Positions 34,933-44,457 are shown, counted from the stretch's first letter. The stretch is 64,000 nucleotides of DNA from Pseudoxanthomonas sp. 3HH-4 (GCF_006716465.1 NZ_VFPB01000007.1:124001-188000); one strand, 5' to 3'. The notes: generated by a model from the letters alone, not told the origin. Numbers and translations are program-made.

Positions 34933-36205
34933 CGCTGCGCAGCACTGACAGGACGTCATGACAGGCTCCCATGGTGTGGTAGTCCGTTTTTCCGGCAGGA
35001 CTCTTGTCGTCGTCGTACTTGTGGTTCTCGCGATCCAGGATGCGGAACCACGCGCCATGTTCGTGGTCGATCATGTGCCGCCACGCGTAGTCCCACAGGC
35101 GGTCGTACCACTGCCAGTAGCGTTCCTCGCCGGTGGCCGTGGCCAAGCGCGCAGCACAGGCCAGCGATTCGGCCTGTACCCAGAAGTACTTGTCGTCGTC
35201 GCAGATGAAATGGCGGCCATCGGGCAGCGACGGGCCCGCGATGTCCTTGCGCAGCGACTCCGGGGCGAAGCCATAGAACAGGCCGCCGAACTCCGGGTCC
35301 CATGAGGCTTCCATCGAGCGGTCGAACAACTCCGCGGCGCGCGGCACCAGCCAGTCGGTCGGCGTTCCTGCACGGCGCAGATGACCATCGAGGATCAGCA
35401 GCAGCTTGGCCCATTCGGTCTGGTGCCCGGGCTGGAAACCCCACGGACGGAACAGATGCCGGGGATCGTCGCGATGGTAGTCGGTGTCTACCTGCCAGTC
35501 CGCGTCATAGTGCTCCCAGACCAGGCCCTCGCTCTGCGCAGCCTGGCGGCGGGTCATGTGGTCCGCCAGCTGCTGTGCGCGCTCCAGGTAGCGGCGCTCG
35601 TGGCTGGCCTCGTATGCGGCCAGCATGGCCTCGCACATGTGCATGTTGGCGTTCTGTCCTCGGTAGGGGCTGAACTGCCAGTCGCGCGTGGCTTCGTCAC
35701 GGTACAGGCCGTGCTCCGGTTCCCAGTAGCGTGTTTCCAGCAGGTCCCAGTGGGCGTCCATCCACATCCGGCACTCTTCCACCCCTGCGCGCAGCGCGAT
35801 GGAATACGCCAGCAGGACGAAAGCGGCACCGTAGCAATGCTGCGTGGTGTCTTCCGGCACGCTATCCCGCAATGTCCAGAAATAACCGCCGCTCTGCGGA
35901 TCGAGATGCCGCTCGCGCAGGAAGGCAAGCCCGTGATGCACGGCCTCCATGTACACATCGCGCAGCGCAGGATCTTCCTCGCCAAACTCGCGTGCCGCGG
36001 TGGCGTAGTTGAAGACGAACCGGGTGCTGCTGACCAGATGGCGATGGGAGGCGTCGTAGACGCGTCCGTCGTCCTTGAAATAATGGAAGAAGCCACCCGC
36101 CGGATCGATGCAGCCGGGATGGTAGAACGCCATCGTCCTGCGGATGTGGTCGCGCAGGAAGGCTTCGCTACGGAAGTCGTCGTGCATGGGAACGGGCTGC
36201 GTCAT
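34925..36205 (-). CDS. AGE-family epimerase, probable mannose isomerase
   Basis: 426 residues of the N-acylglucosamine 2-epimerase (AGE) (alpha/alpha)6 fold. Catalytic histidine motifs are visible as GFQPGHQTEWAKLLL near residue 255 and TDYHTMGACHDV close to the C-terminus. There is no signal peptide, so it is cytosolic. Family members include GlcNAc 2-epimerase, cellobiose 2-epimerase and D-mannose isomerase; the surrounding mannosidases and the fructokinase make mannose-to-fructose conversion the best assignment (inference). The start overlaps the GH2 stop (ATGA at 36202-36205), and the stop overlaps the GH92 start by 8 nt, so the three are tightly coupled. Confidence 0.88.
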   Translation of the reverse strand: MTQPVPMHDDFRSEAFLRDHIRRTMAFYHPGCIDPAGGFFHYFKDDGRVYDASHRHLVSSTRFVFNYATAAREFGEEDPALRDVYMEAVHHGLAFLRERHLDPQSGGYFWTLRDSVPEDTTQHCYGAAFVLLAYSIALRAGVEECRMWMDAHWDLLETRYWEPEHGLYRDEATRDWQFSPYRGQNANMHMCEAMLAAYEASHERRYLERAQQLADHMTRRQAAQSEGLVWEHYDADWQVDTDYHRDDPRHLFRPWGFQPGHQTEWAKLLLILDGHLRRAGTPTDWLVPRAAELFDRSMEASWDPEFGGLFYGFAPESLRKDIAGPSLPDGRHFICDDDKYFWVQAESLACAARLATATGEERYWQWYDRLWDYAWRHMIDHEHGAWFRILDRENHKYDDDKSPAGKTDYHTMGACHDVLSVLRSDV

Positions 36206-38916
36206 GGCGTCGGAAGGCTCCGGGGAAGGGGGTAATCGGAGGGAAGCGCATCGGCAAGCGTACGTATACGCAGGGCCGCGCGCAGGGTGTCGGGATCCGC
36301 ATCGGAGGCGACCCGCAGCGAGATGCGTTCGCCGGGAAGCAGGATCAGTGCGTTGTCGGAAACGTCGGCGTCGATCTCGTCGAAGTCGACCCACACCGCC
36401 CGGGCCAGTGCTGTGGCGGTGAGGTCGAGTACGGGATGGTCGCCTTCCTGGCGCAGGCGCGTGCGCAGGCCCGGATCGGGCCAACGCATGTCCTTGGCCG
36501 CGGCAAAATAGACGACCTCGCGCGCGGCGGGCTCGCCGACGGAAGCCAGGTCGAACACCGCGACCGTCGTCGATGGCGATGCGCCTTTGAGCAGATCGGC
36601 ATCGACGTAGGTGGCTATGCGCGACGCCGACAGCGGTGCGATTTCGACACGCCGTGTCTCATCCCGCAGCACGCGCCCGTCCAGGGTCATGACGCGCAGG
36701 CGGAGGGTGCCGACGCGTGGCGTGGTCCGGTCCGAGACGATGCTGACGCTGGTCCGTCCTTCCTTGCGCAGGGCAGCGACGGTCACCGGCGCGAAGAACC
36801 GGCGTGCATGGAACTGCAGCGCCTTCCAGCGCCCGAACCAGTCGATGCCCGACCAAGACGCACCCGGCCACACATCGTTGAGCTGCCAGTACAGCGAACC
36901 CATCGTGTACGGCCGGCTGGCGCGATGGTGCCGCGCCGCCAGCCCGATGCCTTCGGCCTGCATCACCTGGCTGAGGTAGACGAAATCGGTGAAGTCGCGC
37001 GGCTCGCCGAATTCCATGCGCACGTAGTGCAACAGGCGCTCGTTGCCCTTGCCGGCCATGAACTTCTGGTGGGCCTCGATCACCGGTGCATCGACGCGCT
37101 GCTCGTCGCGCGCCGCGAAATGATCTATCGTGCGCTGCACCGGCCACGCCTGCAGGCCGTACTCCGACATGAAGCGCGGCGTCACGTCCAGGTACGCCGA
37201 TGGCGGACGCGCCGGATTGCCCCACACCTCCCAGTAGTGCATGTCGCCGCTGGACGGCGTGTTGGCCGCCTCGGCCATGTCGTCGCTGGGCGAGCTCGGC
37301 CAGTAGGCGATGCCGCCGGCCTCTTCCTCCACCACCTTGCGCAGGTCATGGCCGAACAGTTGCGCATAGCCGTCCCAGACGCGTTGCGCGAACACCGGAT
37401 CGGCTTCCTTCAACGTCTTGCCGTGGCCCCAGTATTTCCAGGCGATCTCTTCCTCGTTGTTGCCGCACCACAACACGATGCTGGGATGATTGCGCAGCCG
37501 CCGCACCTGGTCGCGCGCCTCGGCCACCACGTTGGCGCGGAACGCGGGGTCATAGGCGGGCTGCATGCCGCCGCCGAACATGAAGTCCTGCCAGACCAGC
37601 AGGCCGAGTTCATCCGCGATGTCGAAGAACGCATCGCTTTCGTAGTAGCCGCCGCCCCAGCTGCGGATCATGTTCATGTTCGCGTCGACCGCCGACTGCA
37701 GCACGCGCCGCAACTGCGCGTTGGTCACCCGCGGCTGGAACATGTCGAACGGGATCGCGTTGGCGCCCTTGGCGAAGATCGCGATGCCGTTGACGGTGAA
37801 GGCGAACCCCCTGCCCTGCGCGTCCGGGTCGCGACGCAGCGCAACGCTGCGCAGTCCGGTCCGTTCGCCCCGTGCATCGATCACCTGCGTGCCGTCGAGC
37901 AGCTCCAGATCGAAGCGGTACAGCGGCTGCGAGCCGTAGCCCACCGGAAACCAGCGCTGCGGCTTTTCGATGCGGATCGCCTGCGAGATGCGATTGACGC
38001 CGGACGCAAGCGACACGCGTTGCGTCGCCGCGAGCACGCGCTCGCCATCGGGCGCGGTCCGCCACAGGCGCGCGAGATAGCGGCCCGCGCGCACGGCGTC
38101 GACCGTCGCCACTGCGGTCACGTCCGCGCGCTCTTCCGTCACATGGTCCTGGCGCAGCTGCAGGTTGTCGATCCGCGCGCGGCCCCAGCTCTGCAGGCGC
38201 ACCGGCTTCCAGATGCCCGCCGTGACATAGCGCGGCCCCCAGTCCCAGCCGTAGTGGTAACCCGGCTTGCGCACGAAGTTCGCGGTCATCGCGTCCTTCG
38301 GTTCGTCGCCGTAGGGGGAGGGGTAATTGCCGGCGATCCGGTGCGGCATCGCCTGCACCTGGGGCAGCAGCTTCGCAATCGGCGAGCGCAGGATCACGCG
38401 CAGTTCATTCCTGCCCACGCGCAGCCGTTGCTGCACGGGCACGCGCCATGTCCGGAACGCGTTGTCGGCGTCGAGCACCTTCTCACCGTTGAGGAAGACC
38501 TCAGCGAAGGTATCCAGCCCTTCGAACACCAGGTCACTGCGCGGGGCGTCGCGTGTGTCGCGGGATACGTCGAACGTCGTCCTGTACTCCCAGTCGGCCA
38601 GGCCGATCCACTGCAGGCCTGCCTCCGGCGCACCCTTGTAGGGATTGGCGATCAGGCCGTTGTCGAACAGGTCCGTGTGCACGGTGCCTGGCGTCGTGGC
38701 GCGATGCCATTGCCGTGTTCCGGCGGGACCGGCGTCGGGCGCGGCCGTGCCATCGTGCAGTTGCCGGAATTCCCAGCCGGCGTCCAGCGTGCGTTCGCTC
38801 ACTGCCTGCGCCATGGCCGGGACCGACGCAACGATCAACGCGAGAACGCAGAGGACATGCACCTGCCATCCGCGACACCGGATGCGACCCGTCTGGAGCG
38901 TGCTGAAGCGCGGCAT
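36202..38916 (-). CDS. GH2 beta-mannosidase
   Basis: 904 residues. Signal peptide (VLCVLALIVASVPAMAQA), then the GH2 sugar-binding jelly roll (LDAGWEFRQL; PGTVHTDLFDNGLI), an immunoglobulin-like domain and the TIM barrel. Acid/base glutamate lies in WCGNNEEE (about residue 488) and the nucleophile in PRFMSEYGLQAW (about 585). The PGTVHTDL phrase and IRSWGGGYYESDAFFD are typical of beta-mannosidases rather than galactosidases. It would remove the core beta-1,4-mannose of an N-glycan after alpha-mannose trimming, in the periplasm. First gene of a three-gene operon; a perfect operator palindrome lies at 39075-39088 between it and the divergent GH92 gene. Confidence 0.92.
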   Translation of the reverse strand: MPRFSTLQTGRIRCRGWQVHVLCVLALIVASVPAMAQAVSERTLDAGWEFRQLHDGTAAPDAGPAGTRQWHRATTPGTVHTDLFDNGLIANPYKGAPEAGLQWIGLADWEYRTTFDVSRDTRDAPRSDLVFEGLDTFAEVFLNGEKVLDADNAFRTWRVPVQQRLRVGRNELRVILRSPIAKLLPQVQAMPHRIAGNYPSPYGDEPKDAMTANFVRKPGYHYGWDWGPRYVTAGIWKPVRLQSWGRARIDNLQLRQDHVTEERADVTAVATVDAVRAGRYLARLWRTAPDGERVLAATQRVSLASGVNRISQAIRIEKPQRWFPVGYGSQPLYRFDLELLDGTQVIDARGERTGLRSVALRRDPDAQGRGFAFTVNGIAIFAKGANAIPFDMFQPRVTNAQLRRVLQSAVDANMNMIRSWGGGYYESDAFFDIADELGLLVWQDFMFGGGMQPAYDPAFRANVVAEARDQVRRLRNHPSIVLWCGNNEEEIAWKYWGHGKTLKEADPVFAQRVWDGYAQLFGHDLRKVVEEEAGGIAYWPSSPSDDMAEAANTPSSGDMHYWEVWGNPARPPSAYLDVTPRFMSEYGLQAWPVQRTIDHFAARDEQRVDAPVIEAHQKFMAGKGNERLLHYVRMEFGEPRDFTDFVYLSQVMQAEGIGLAARHHRASRPYTMGSLYWQLNDVWPGASWSGIDWFGRWKALQFHARRFFAPVTVAALRKEGRTSVSIVSDRTTPRVGTLRLRVMTLDGRVLRDETRRVEIAPLSASRIATYVDADLLKGASPSTTVAVFDLASVGEPAAREVVYFAAAKDMRWPDPGLRTRLRQEGDHPVLDLTATALARAVWVDFDEIDADVSDNALILLPGERISLRVASDADPDTLRAALRIRTLADALPSDYPLPRSLPTP

Positions 38917-39074
38917 GTGGACTCCCCGATTGATGGTCGATGCGTGCATTGTTCGACACCTGCGCGGCCACCCGCGCATGCGGGTGCTTTCCCTTGAACG
39001 GTGATCCAGCGACCCGACGGTTGTGCACGGCGCGCCTGCCGCCCCGATGGCACTACCTTGCAAATACTCCGGAC

Positions 39075-39088
39075 TTGGATCGATCCAA
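39075..39088. promoter_or_regulatory. operator palindrome between GH2 and GH92 operons
   Basis: TTGGATCGATCCAA, a perfect 14-bp palindrome in the 354-bp divergent region between 38916 and 39271. It could control both directions. Confidence 0.7.
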
Positions 39089-39245
39089 TTACGTGACTAA
39101 GATGTAGCATGCCGAACGCGGCGACGCATGCTGCTGCGCAACAGGAAGCGATCAGCGCCCCTGCTCAGCGCGCATCGCACTCCTGTCGACAGACACCGGG
39201 AACCCCGAGTCACCGGTCCCGCGGGCGTGTGCTAGCTTCGACGAA

Positions 39246-39259
39246 TTCGACCGATCCAA
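39246..39259. promoter_or_regulatory. degenerate operator just before GH92 start
   Basis: TTCGACCGATCCAA has two changes from the consensus and ends 11 nt before the ATG at 39271. Repressor here would cover the promoter or the translation start region. Confidence 0.45.
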
Positions 39260-39270
39260 AAGGGTGCAGG

Positions 39271-41625
39271 ATGAACACGCGTTACGCGACGAAGGTCATG
39301 GTGCTGGCGGGTTTCGCTGCATGTGCGATGGCGGTGGCCGGCAGCGCATGGGCGGCAGCCACAGACGTCGGCGAGGCCGCGTACAAGGCCGTGGATCCCT
39401 TCATCGGGACGGGTGGCGAGGGCCATACCTACCCCGGCGCCACCGTGCCGTACGGCATGGTGCAGCTGTCGCCCGACACCCGCATCCAGCCACGCAAGGA
39501 TGGGTATGGCTGGGCCGCCGGCTACCGCTACGACGACACCACCATCGTCGGCTTCTCGCACACGCATTTTTCCGGCACCGGTCATTCCGACCTGGGCGAT
39601 CTGTTGCTGATGCCCACCACCGGCGAACTGAAACTCGAACGCGGTGACCCCGACAAGCCCGGCAGTGGCTACACCTCGCGCTTCCGCCACGCCACCGAGA
39701 CCGCCCAGCCCGGCTACTACGCCGTCACCCTGGACGACCACGACGTGCGCGCCGAACTTACCGCCAGTCCGCGCGTGGGTATGCACCGCTATCACTTCCC
39801 CGCCGGCAAGCCCGCGCAAGTGGTGCTGGACCTGCGCACCAGCATGTACGACTACCCCGGCAAAGTGTCGTGGTCGCGCGTGCGCGTGCGCACCGACGGC
39901 ACGATCACCGGCTTCCGCGAAACGCGCGGCTGGGCGCCGGGCCGCCAGTTGTATTTCGCCCTGCGCTTCTCCCAGCCGGTCACCGGCCATGCGCTGCACA
40001 ACACCGAACAGGACATTTCGTACAAGGGGTTTCCGCCGCCCGGCGAGAAAGACCCGCGCCAGCGCGCGCAGATCGAAGGCCGGCAGCTGGTCGCGGCGTT
40101 CGACCTCGCCCCGGGTGCCGGCAAACCCGTGCTGGTCAAAGTGGCCATTTCACCGGTCAGCGAAGACAACGCCATCGCCAACCTCGATGCCGAATCGCCC
40201 GGCTGGGATTTCGATGGCATGCGCGCCGCCGCGAGACAGCAGTGGAGTGAAGCGCTCGGTGCGGTGGATGCGCAGGGCGACGCGGCGCAGCGTACCCGCT
40301 TCTACACCGCCCTCTACCACACGCTGCTCGGCCCAACGCTTTTCATGGACAGCGACGGCCGTTACCGCGGCCCGGACAATGCCGTGCACCAGGCGAAGGG
40401 CTGGACCAACTACTCCACGTTCTCGCTGTGGGACACCTATCGCGCCCTGCACCCGCTGGCCACGCTGGTGCAACCGCCGCAACGCACGAACGACTTCATC
40501 AATTCGCTGCTGGCCGCGCGTCGCGAGAGTCCGTACGGCGTGCTGCCGGTGTGGTCGTTCCACGGGCTGGAGACGTGGTGCATGATCGGTTACCACGCGG
40601 TGCCGGTGATCGCCGATGCCTACATGAAGGGCATCCGCGGCTACGACGCCGAGGAAGCACTGCAGGCGATGGTGGCCAGCGCCAGCTATGGGCCGTATGA
40701 CGGCATCGCGCAGTACCGCGAGCTGGGCTACGTGCCCATCGACGAGGAAGGCGAAGCGGCCAGCAAGACGCTGGAGTACGCCTTCGACGACTGGACCGTG
40801 GCGCAGATGGCGCGGGCGATGGGCAAGGCCGATGTCGCTACGACCTTCGAGAAGCGCGCCGCCAACTGGAAGCATGCGTTCGACCCCGACACCGGCTTCA
40901 TGCGCGCACGTAAGCGCGATGGCAGTTTCCGCACGCCGTTCGACCCCAGCGCCAGTGGCTACGGCACCGACTACACCGAGGGCAACGCGTGGCAGTACTC
41001 GTGGTACGTGCCGCAGGACGTCGCCGGCCTGGCGGCGGCGCACGGCGGCGACGAGGCGCTGCTGGCGCGGCTGGACGCAGTCTTCGATGCGAAGGTGGAT
41101 GCGTCGGTGTTCGCGCACATGGAAGACATCACGGGCCTGATCGGCTGGTACGCGCACGGCAACGAACCCAGCCACCACGTGGCCTACCTGTACGCCTACG
41201 CGGGCCAACCATGGCGTACGCAGGCGCGGTTGCAGCAGATCATGTCCAGCCAGTACGCGGCGCGTCCGGATGGCCTGGCCGGCAACGACGACCTGGGCCA
41301 GATGTCGGCGTGGTACGTGTTCACCGCACTCGGGTTCTATCCGGTCACGCCCGGCAGCAACCAGTACATCATCGGCCGTCCGTTCCTGCCGCGCGCGACG
41401 CTGCACCTGCCCAACGGCAAGCGCTTCACCATCATCGCCGACGGCCTGGACGACGCGCATGCCTACATCGGGAGTGCCAGCCTCAACGACAAACCACTGA
41501 CGCGCGCGTACCTGACGCATGACGAGATTCTCGCCGGGGGCGAACTGCGCTTCGTGATGCAGGCGGAACCGGACACCACCTGGGCCACCGATCCGACCCA
41601 GCGGCCATACTCGATGTCCCGCTAG
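39271..41625 (+). CDS. GH92 alpha-mannosidase (third)
   Basis: 784 residues with signal peptide (MVLAGFAACAMAVAGSAWAA). GH92 from the start: VDPFIGTGGEGHTYPGATVPYGMVQ, then the catalytic motif YTEGNAWQYSWYVPQD near residue 568 and AGNDDLGQMSAWYVFTALGFYP near 669. These are the textbook forms of the two conserved GH92 blocks, so it is probably fully active. It is the only plus-strand gene in the sugar locus, transcribed from the divergent region shared with GH2. GCAGG stands right before the ATG; the upstream frame to 39109 lacks coding character. It converges on cutC with a 4-nt overlap at the stops. Confidence 0.93.
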   Translation: MNTRYATKVMVLAGFAACAMAVAGSAWAAATDVGEAAYKAVDPFIGTGGEGHTYPGATVPYGMVQLSPDTRIQPRKDGYGWAAGYRYDDTTIVGFSHTHFSGTGHSDLGDLLLMPTTGELKLERGDPDKPGSGYTSRFRHATETAQPGYYAVTLDDHDVRAELTASPRVGMHRYHFPAGKPAQVVLDLRTSMYDYPGKVSWSRVRVRTDGTITGFRETRGWAPGRQLYFALRFSQPVTGHALHNTEQDISYKGFPPPGEKDPRQRAQIEGRQLVAAFDLAPGAGKPVLVKVAISPVSEDNAIANLDAESPGWDFDGMRAAARQQWSEALGAVDAQGDAAQRTRFYTALYHTLLGPTLFMDSDGRYRGPDNAVHQAKGWTNYSTFSLWDTYRALHPLATLVQPPQRTNDFINSLLAARRESPYGVLPVWSFHGLETWCMIGYHAVPVIADAYMKGIRGYDAEEALQAMVASASYGPYDGIAQYRELGYVPIDEEGEAASKTLEYAFDDWTVAQMARAMGKADVATTFEKRAANWKHAFDPDTGFMRARKRDGSFRTPFDPSASGYGTDYTEGNAWQYSWYVPQDVAGLAAAHGGDEALLARLDAVFDAKVDASVFAHMEDITGLIGWYAHGNEPSHHVAYLYAYAGQPWRTQARLQQIMSSQYAARPDGLAGNDDLGQMSAWYVFTALGFYPVTPGSNQYIIGRPFLPRATLHLPNGKRFTIIADGLDDAHAYIGSASLNDKPLTRAYLTHDEILAGGELRFVMQAEPDTTWATDPTQRPYSMSR

Positions 41626-42371
41626 CGCGGGTTCACGGCATCTAGCGCGGCGCGAAGCGCGCTGACGCGCGCCGGATCGGTTTCCGACCAGTCCGGCGCC
41701 AGCGATTGCAACACCGGATTGAGGAACCCCATCGAGGAAATGCGGGGCGCTTTTGCCGAGGCATGGAACTCGCGTGCACCGGTCAACGTCGCCAACGTGG
41801 CGACATTGCCGGCATCGATGCCGGCGCCCGGCATCAGCGTCACGCGGCCCGCGGCCTGCCTTGCCAGCATCGCGATGCGGTCAGCGCCTTCCATCGCCGT
41901 AGCCTGCCCGCCTGACGTCAGTATGCGCCGGCAACCCAATGCGATCACCTGTTCCAGCGCTTGCACCGGGTCACGCGCCGCATCGAAGGCGCGGTGGAAC
42001 GTCACCTGCAACGGACCCGCCGCCGCGACGAGTCGTCCGCACAACGGCAGGTCGATGTCGCCATCGGCCTGCAGCGCGCCGATCACCACGCCATCGCAGC
42101 CCAACCGTACGCACATCTCGATGTCGCGCAGCATCACCTCGGTTTCGCGCGCGTCGTAAAGGAAATCCCCTGCGCGTGGCCGCACCAGCACGAACAATGG
42201 AATCCGCACGCGTTCGCGCGCCAGCGCCAGCGTGCCGTAGGACGGCGTGGTACCGCCGGAAGCCAGGCCCTCGCACAGTTCCACCCGGTCGGCGCCGGCG
42301 TCCTGCGCCGCCAGTGCGGAGCCGAGCGAACCGGCCGCGATCTCCAGCGCCAACGACGGGGATGCACTCAC
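41622..42371 (-). CDS. cutC: CutC-family TIM-barrel protein
   Basis: 249 residues matching CutC: LEIAAGSLGSALAAQDAGADRVELCEGLASGGTTPS at the N-terminus, then FVLVRPRAGDFLY, TFHRAFDA and LTSGGQA. CutC was named for copper tolerance in Escherichia coli, but that role has been questioned, and the fold is a TIM barrel with an enzyme-like site. It starts with GTG overlapping the stop of the glycosylasparaginase gene (GTGA), so it is co-translated with glycan genes; this suggests a carbohydrate-linked role in this organism (inference). Its stop overlaps the convergent GH92 stop. Confidence 0.9.
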   Translation of the reverse strand: MSASPSLALEIAAGSLGSALAAQDAGADRVELCEGLASGGTTPSYGTLALARERVRIPLFVLVRPRAGDFLYDARETEVMLRDIEMCVRLGCDGVVIGALQADGDIDLPLCGRLVAAAGPLQVTFHRAFDAARDPVQALEQVIALGCRRILTSGGQATAMEGADRIAMLARQAAGRVTLMPGAGIDAGNVATLATLTGAREFHASAKAPRISSMGFLNPVLQSLAPDWSETDPARVSALRAALDAVNPR

Positions 42372-43378
42372 GCGCCTTCACCGTAGACGGCGTCGGAGGC
42401 GAGCAATGCGTCCTGCCGCTGCGCGTCGCAGACCGCGTAGACGAAGCCCTGGTGCAGCGCGAACGCGCCCACTTCGCCGTGCCTGTTCAACGCCAGGAAG
42501 CAGACCTGCAATGACTTGCTGGCTTCCGGCCGCTTGCGCACCACCCGCGCGATGGCTTCGCGGCACGCCTCCATGGGCGAACGGCCCTGCCGCATCAGTT
42601 CCACCACCAGGAAGCTCGCCGCGTTGCGGATCATTTCCTCGCCAACGCCCGAGGCCGTGGCGGCGCCGACGTCGTTGTCCACGTACAGGCCCGCGCCGAT
42701 GATGGGACTGTCGCCCACCCGACCGTGCAGCTTCCACGCCATGCCGCTGGTGGTGCAGGCACCTGCCAGGCGCCCGTGGCGGTCGATCGCCAGCATCCCG
42801 AGCGTATCGTGGTTGTCGCGGTCGCCCGGCCGCTGCCTGCGTTCGGCATTGATTTCGGGCTTGTATTCGGCGCGTGCACGCCACTCACGCCATGCCTGTT
42901 CCGCCTGCGGCGTCAGCAGGCGTTGCTTGTTGAAGCCTTGTTCCACCGCGAACTGCTGCGCGCCGTCCCCGACCAGCATCACGTGCGGCGTCTTTTCCAT
43001 CACGCGCCGCGCCACGCTGATGGGGTGGTCGATATCCTCCAGCGCCGCTACCGCGCCACAGCGGCCATCGCCATCCATGATGCTGGCGTCCAGGGTCAGG
43101 ATGCCGTCGCGATCGGGATTGCCGCAGCGCCCGACAGTGGGGTTGCACAGGTCCGTTTCGGCCCAGCGGGCGCCCTGCTCCACTGCATCCAGTGCACCAC
43201 CACCCGTCGCCAGAACCTTCCATGCCGGCTGGTTGGCCTGCACGCCGAAATCCCAGGTGGACACCACGCGCGCGCCCACCGGCGTACTGCTGGCCGGCTG
43301 TCCCGCCAGCCGGCCGGACAACGCCAGCGCACTGGCCGACAACGCCGCCTGGCCCAGGAACTTCCTTCTGCCGTTCAT
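42368..43378 (-). CDS. N4-(beta-N-acetylglucosaminyl)-L-asparaginase
   Basis: 336 residues of the Ntn-hydrolase glycosylasparaginase/isoaspartyl peptidase family. A twin-arginine-like leader (MNGRRKFLGQAALSASALAL) points to export. The autocleavage site is DNHDTLGML near residue 190, whose threonine becomes the N-terminal nucleophile of the beta chain. GRVGDSPIIGAGLYVDN and MIRNAASFLVVELM belong to the beta subunit. The enzyme splits the bond between asparagine and the first GlcNAc, the last step of N-glycoprotein breakdown, which fits the mannosidases in this locus. The WKLHGRVGDSPI form favours glycosylasparaginase over plain isoaspartyl peptidase. Coupled by ATGA overlap to the glucokinase gene. 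Confidence 0.9.
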   Translation of the reverse strand: MNGRRKFLGQAALSASALALSGRLAGQPASSTPVGARVVSTWDFGVQANQPAWKVLATGGGALDAVEQGARWAETDLCNPTVGRCGNPDRDGILTLDASIMDGDGRCGAVAALEDIDHPISVARRVMEKTPHVMLVGDGAQQFAVEQGFNKQRLLTPQAEQAWREWRARAEYKPEINAERRQRPGDRDNHDTLGMLAIDRHGRLAGACTTSGMAWKLHGRVGDSPIIGAGLYVDNDVGAATASGVGEEMIRNAASFLVVELMRQGRSPMEACREAIARVVRKRPEASKSLQVCFLALNRHGEVGAFALHQGFVYAVCDAQRQDALLASDAVYGEGA

Positions 43379-44385
43379 GCCTGCTCCTCATGTGTTGGTT
43401 CAGCGCACGCGGGCCGATGCGCGCGCGCATGCATCGCGGCACCCACCAGACCCAGCTGCCCATGGTCGATGCGCCACAGCGGCGGCGGCATGCGCGCGCT
43501 GGTGAATTTTTCGGCATACCGTCGCGCAAAGGCACCCTGGTGCAGGAACGGCGCGATGTGGCGGGTCACGCCGCCGGCCAGGTAGGCCTGGCGCGCGCCG
43601 ACGGTCAGCACCAGATCGCCGACCAGGCTGCCGAGCCAGCCGCAGAATACCTGCAGCGTTTCCCGCGCCAGCGGATCGTCGCCACGGGCGGCTTCCACCA
43701 GCGGTGCGACCTGCTTCCAGCGCGGCGGGGCGCCGCGCACATCGGCCAGCGCGTCGTACAGATGCATCAATCCGTTGCCGGACAACACGCGTTCGTTGTC
43801 CACGTGCGACCAGCGTCGCGACAGACGCTGCAACACATCCAGTTCGATGTCGGTGTTGGCCGCCAGCGCCGCGTGGCCGGCTTCGCTCAGCAAGACCTCG
43901 CTGCCCTGTGCATCCAGGCACAGCGCTGCGCCCAGCCCGGTCCCCGGTCCCAGCACAAGCGCCGGAGAGTGCATGCCGGGGTCGTCCTGCGCCACCAGCG
44001 CCACCAGCGCGGTGCGCTGCAAACCGGGAATGGCGCGTGCGACGGCTTCGAAATCGTTGATCACCTGCAGCGAACCCAGCCCCGCTTCCTGCGCCGTGCC
44101 GCGCACCGACACCTTCCACGGCAGGTTGGCGTTGACCAGGCGGTCGCCATCGAGAAAACCGGCGATCGCGACCACGCCGGACGTCACCCGGACCCCCGGC
44201 TGGGTCGAGCAGAGGCTCAGCAGATAGTTTTCCAGGATGGCGGCAAGCGACGCGTGCTCCGCACAGCGATACATCGCCATGTCCCGCACGTTGATCGGAT
44301 CGCCCGGGGCGCACCAGCCCAACCGGGCGTGGGTGCCCCCAACGTCGGCCACGAGGCAAGCGTTCCGGTGCTGCGAAGAATCCAT
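43375..44385 (-). CDS. glucokinase, Glk family
   Basis: 336 residues of the ATP-dependent hexokinase fold: LVADVGGTHARLGW (phosphate loop 1), INDFEAVARAIPGL, and LGPGTGLGAAL (adenosine/phosphate contact). It is the bacterial Glk type, not ROK (no CxCGxxGC zinc motif). It would phosphorylate glucose or a similar hexose released from glycans. First gene of glk-glycosylasparaginase-cutC, all joined by 4-nt overlaps. No clear ribosome-binding site precedes the ATG at 44385. An operator-like site lies 59 bp upstream at 44444-44457, tying it to the LacI regulon. Confidence 0.88.
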   Translation of the reverse strand: MDSSQHRNACLVADVGGTHARLGWCAPGDPINVRDMAMYRCAEHASLAAILENYLLSLCSTQPGVRVTSGVVAIAGFLDGDRLVNANLPWKVSVRGTAQEAGLGSLQVINDFEAVARAIPGLQRTALVALVAQDDPGMHSPALVLGPGTGLGAALCLDAQGSEVLLSEAGHAALAANTDIELDVLQRLSRRWSHVDNERVLSGNGLMHLYDALADVRGAPPRWKQVAPLVEAARGDDPLARETLQVFCGWLGSLVGDLVLTVGARQAYLAGGVTRHIAPFLHQGAFARRYAEKFTSARMPPPLWRIDHGQLGLVGAAMHARAHRPACAEPTHEEQA

Positions 44386-44443
44386 GGGGAAAACCCGGCC
44401 GATGCCAGGATCACGTTCAGAGACGCAGCACTATACGTTCGAT

Positions 44444-44457
44444 TTGGATCGTTTCAA
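44444..44457. promoter_or_regulatory. operator-like site upstream of glucokinase operon
   Basis: TTGGATCGTTTCAA: left half perfect, two changes in the right half relative to TTGGATCGATCCAA. It is 59 bp before the glucokinase start. Confidence 0.5.
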
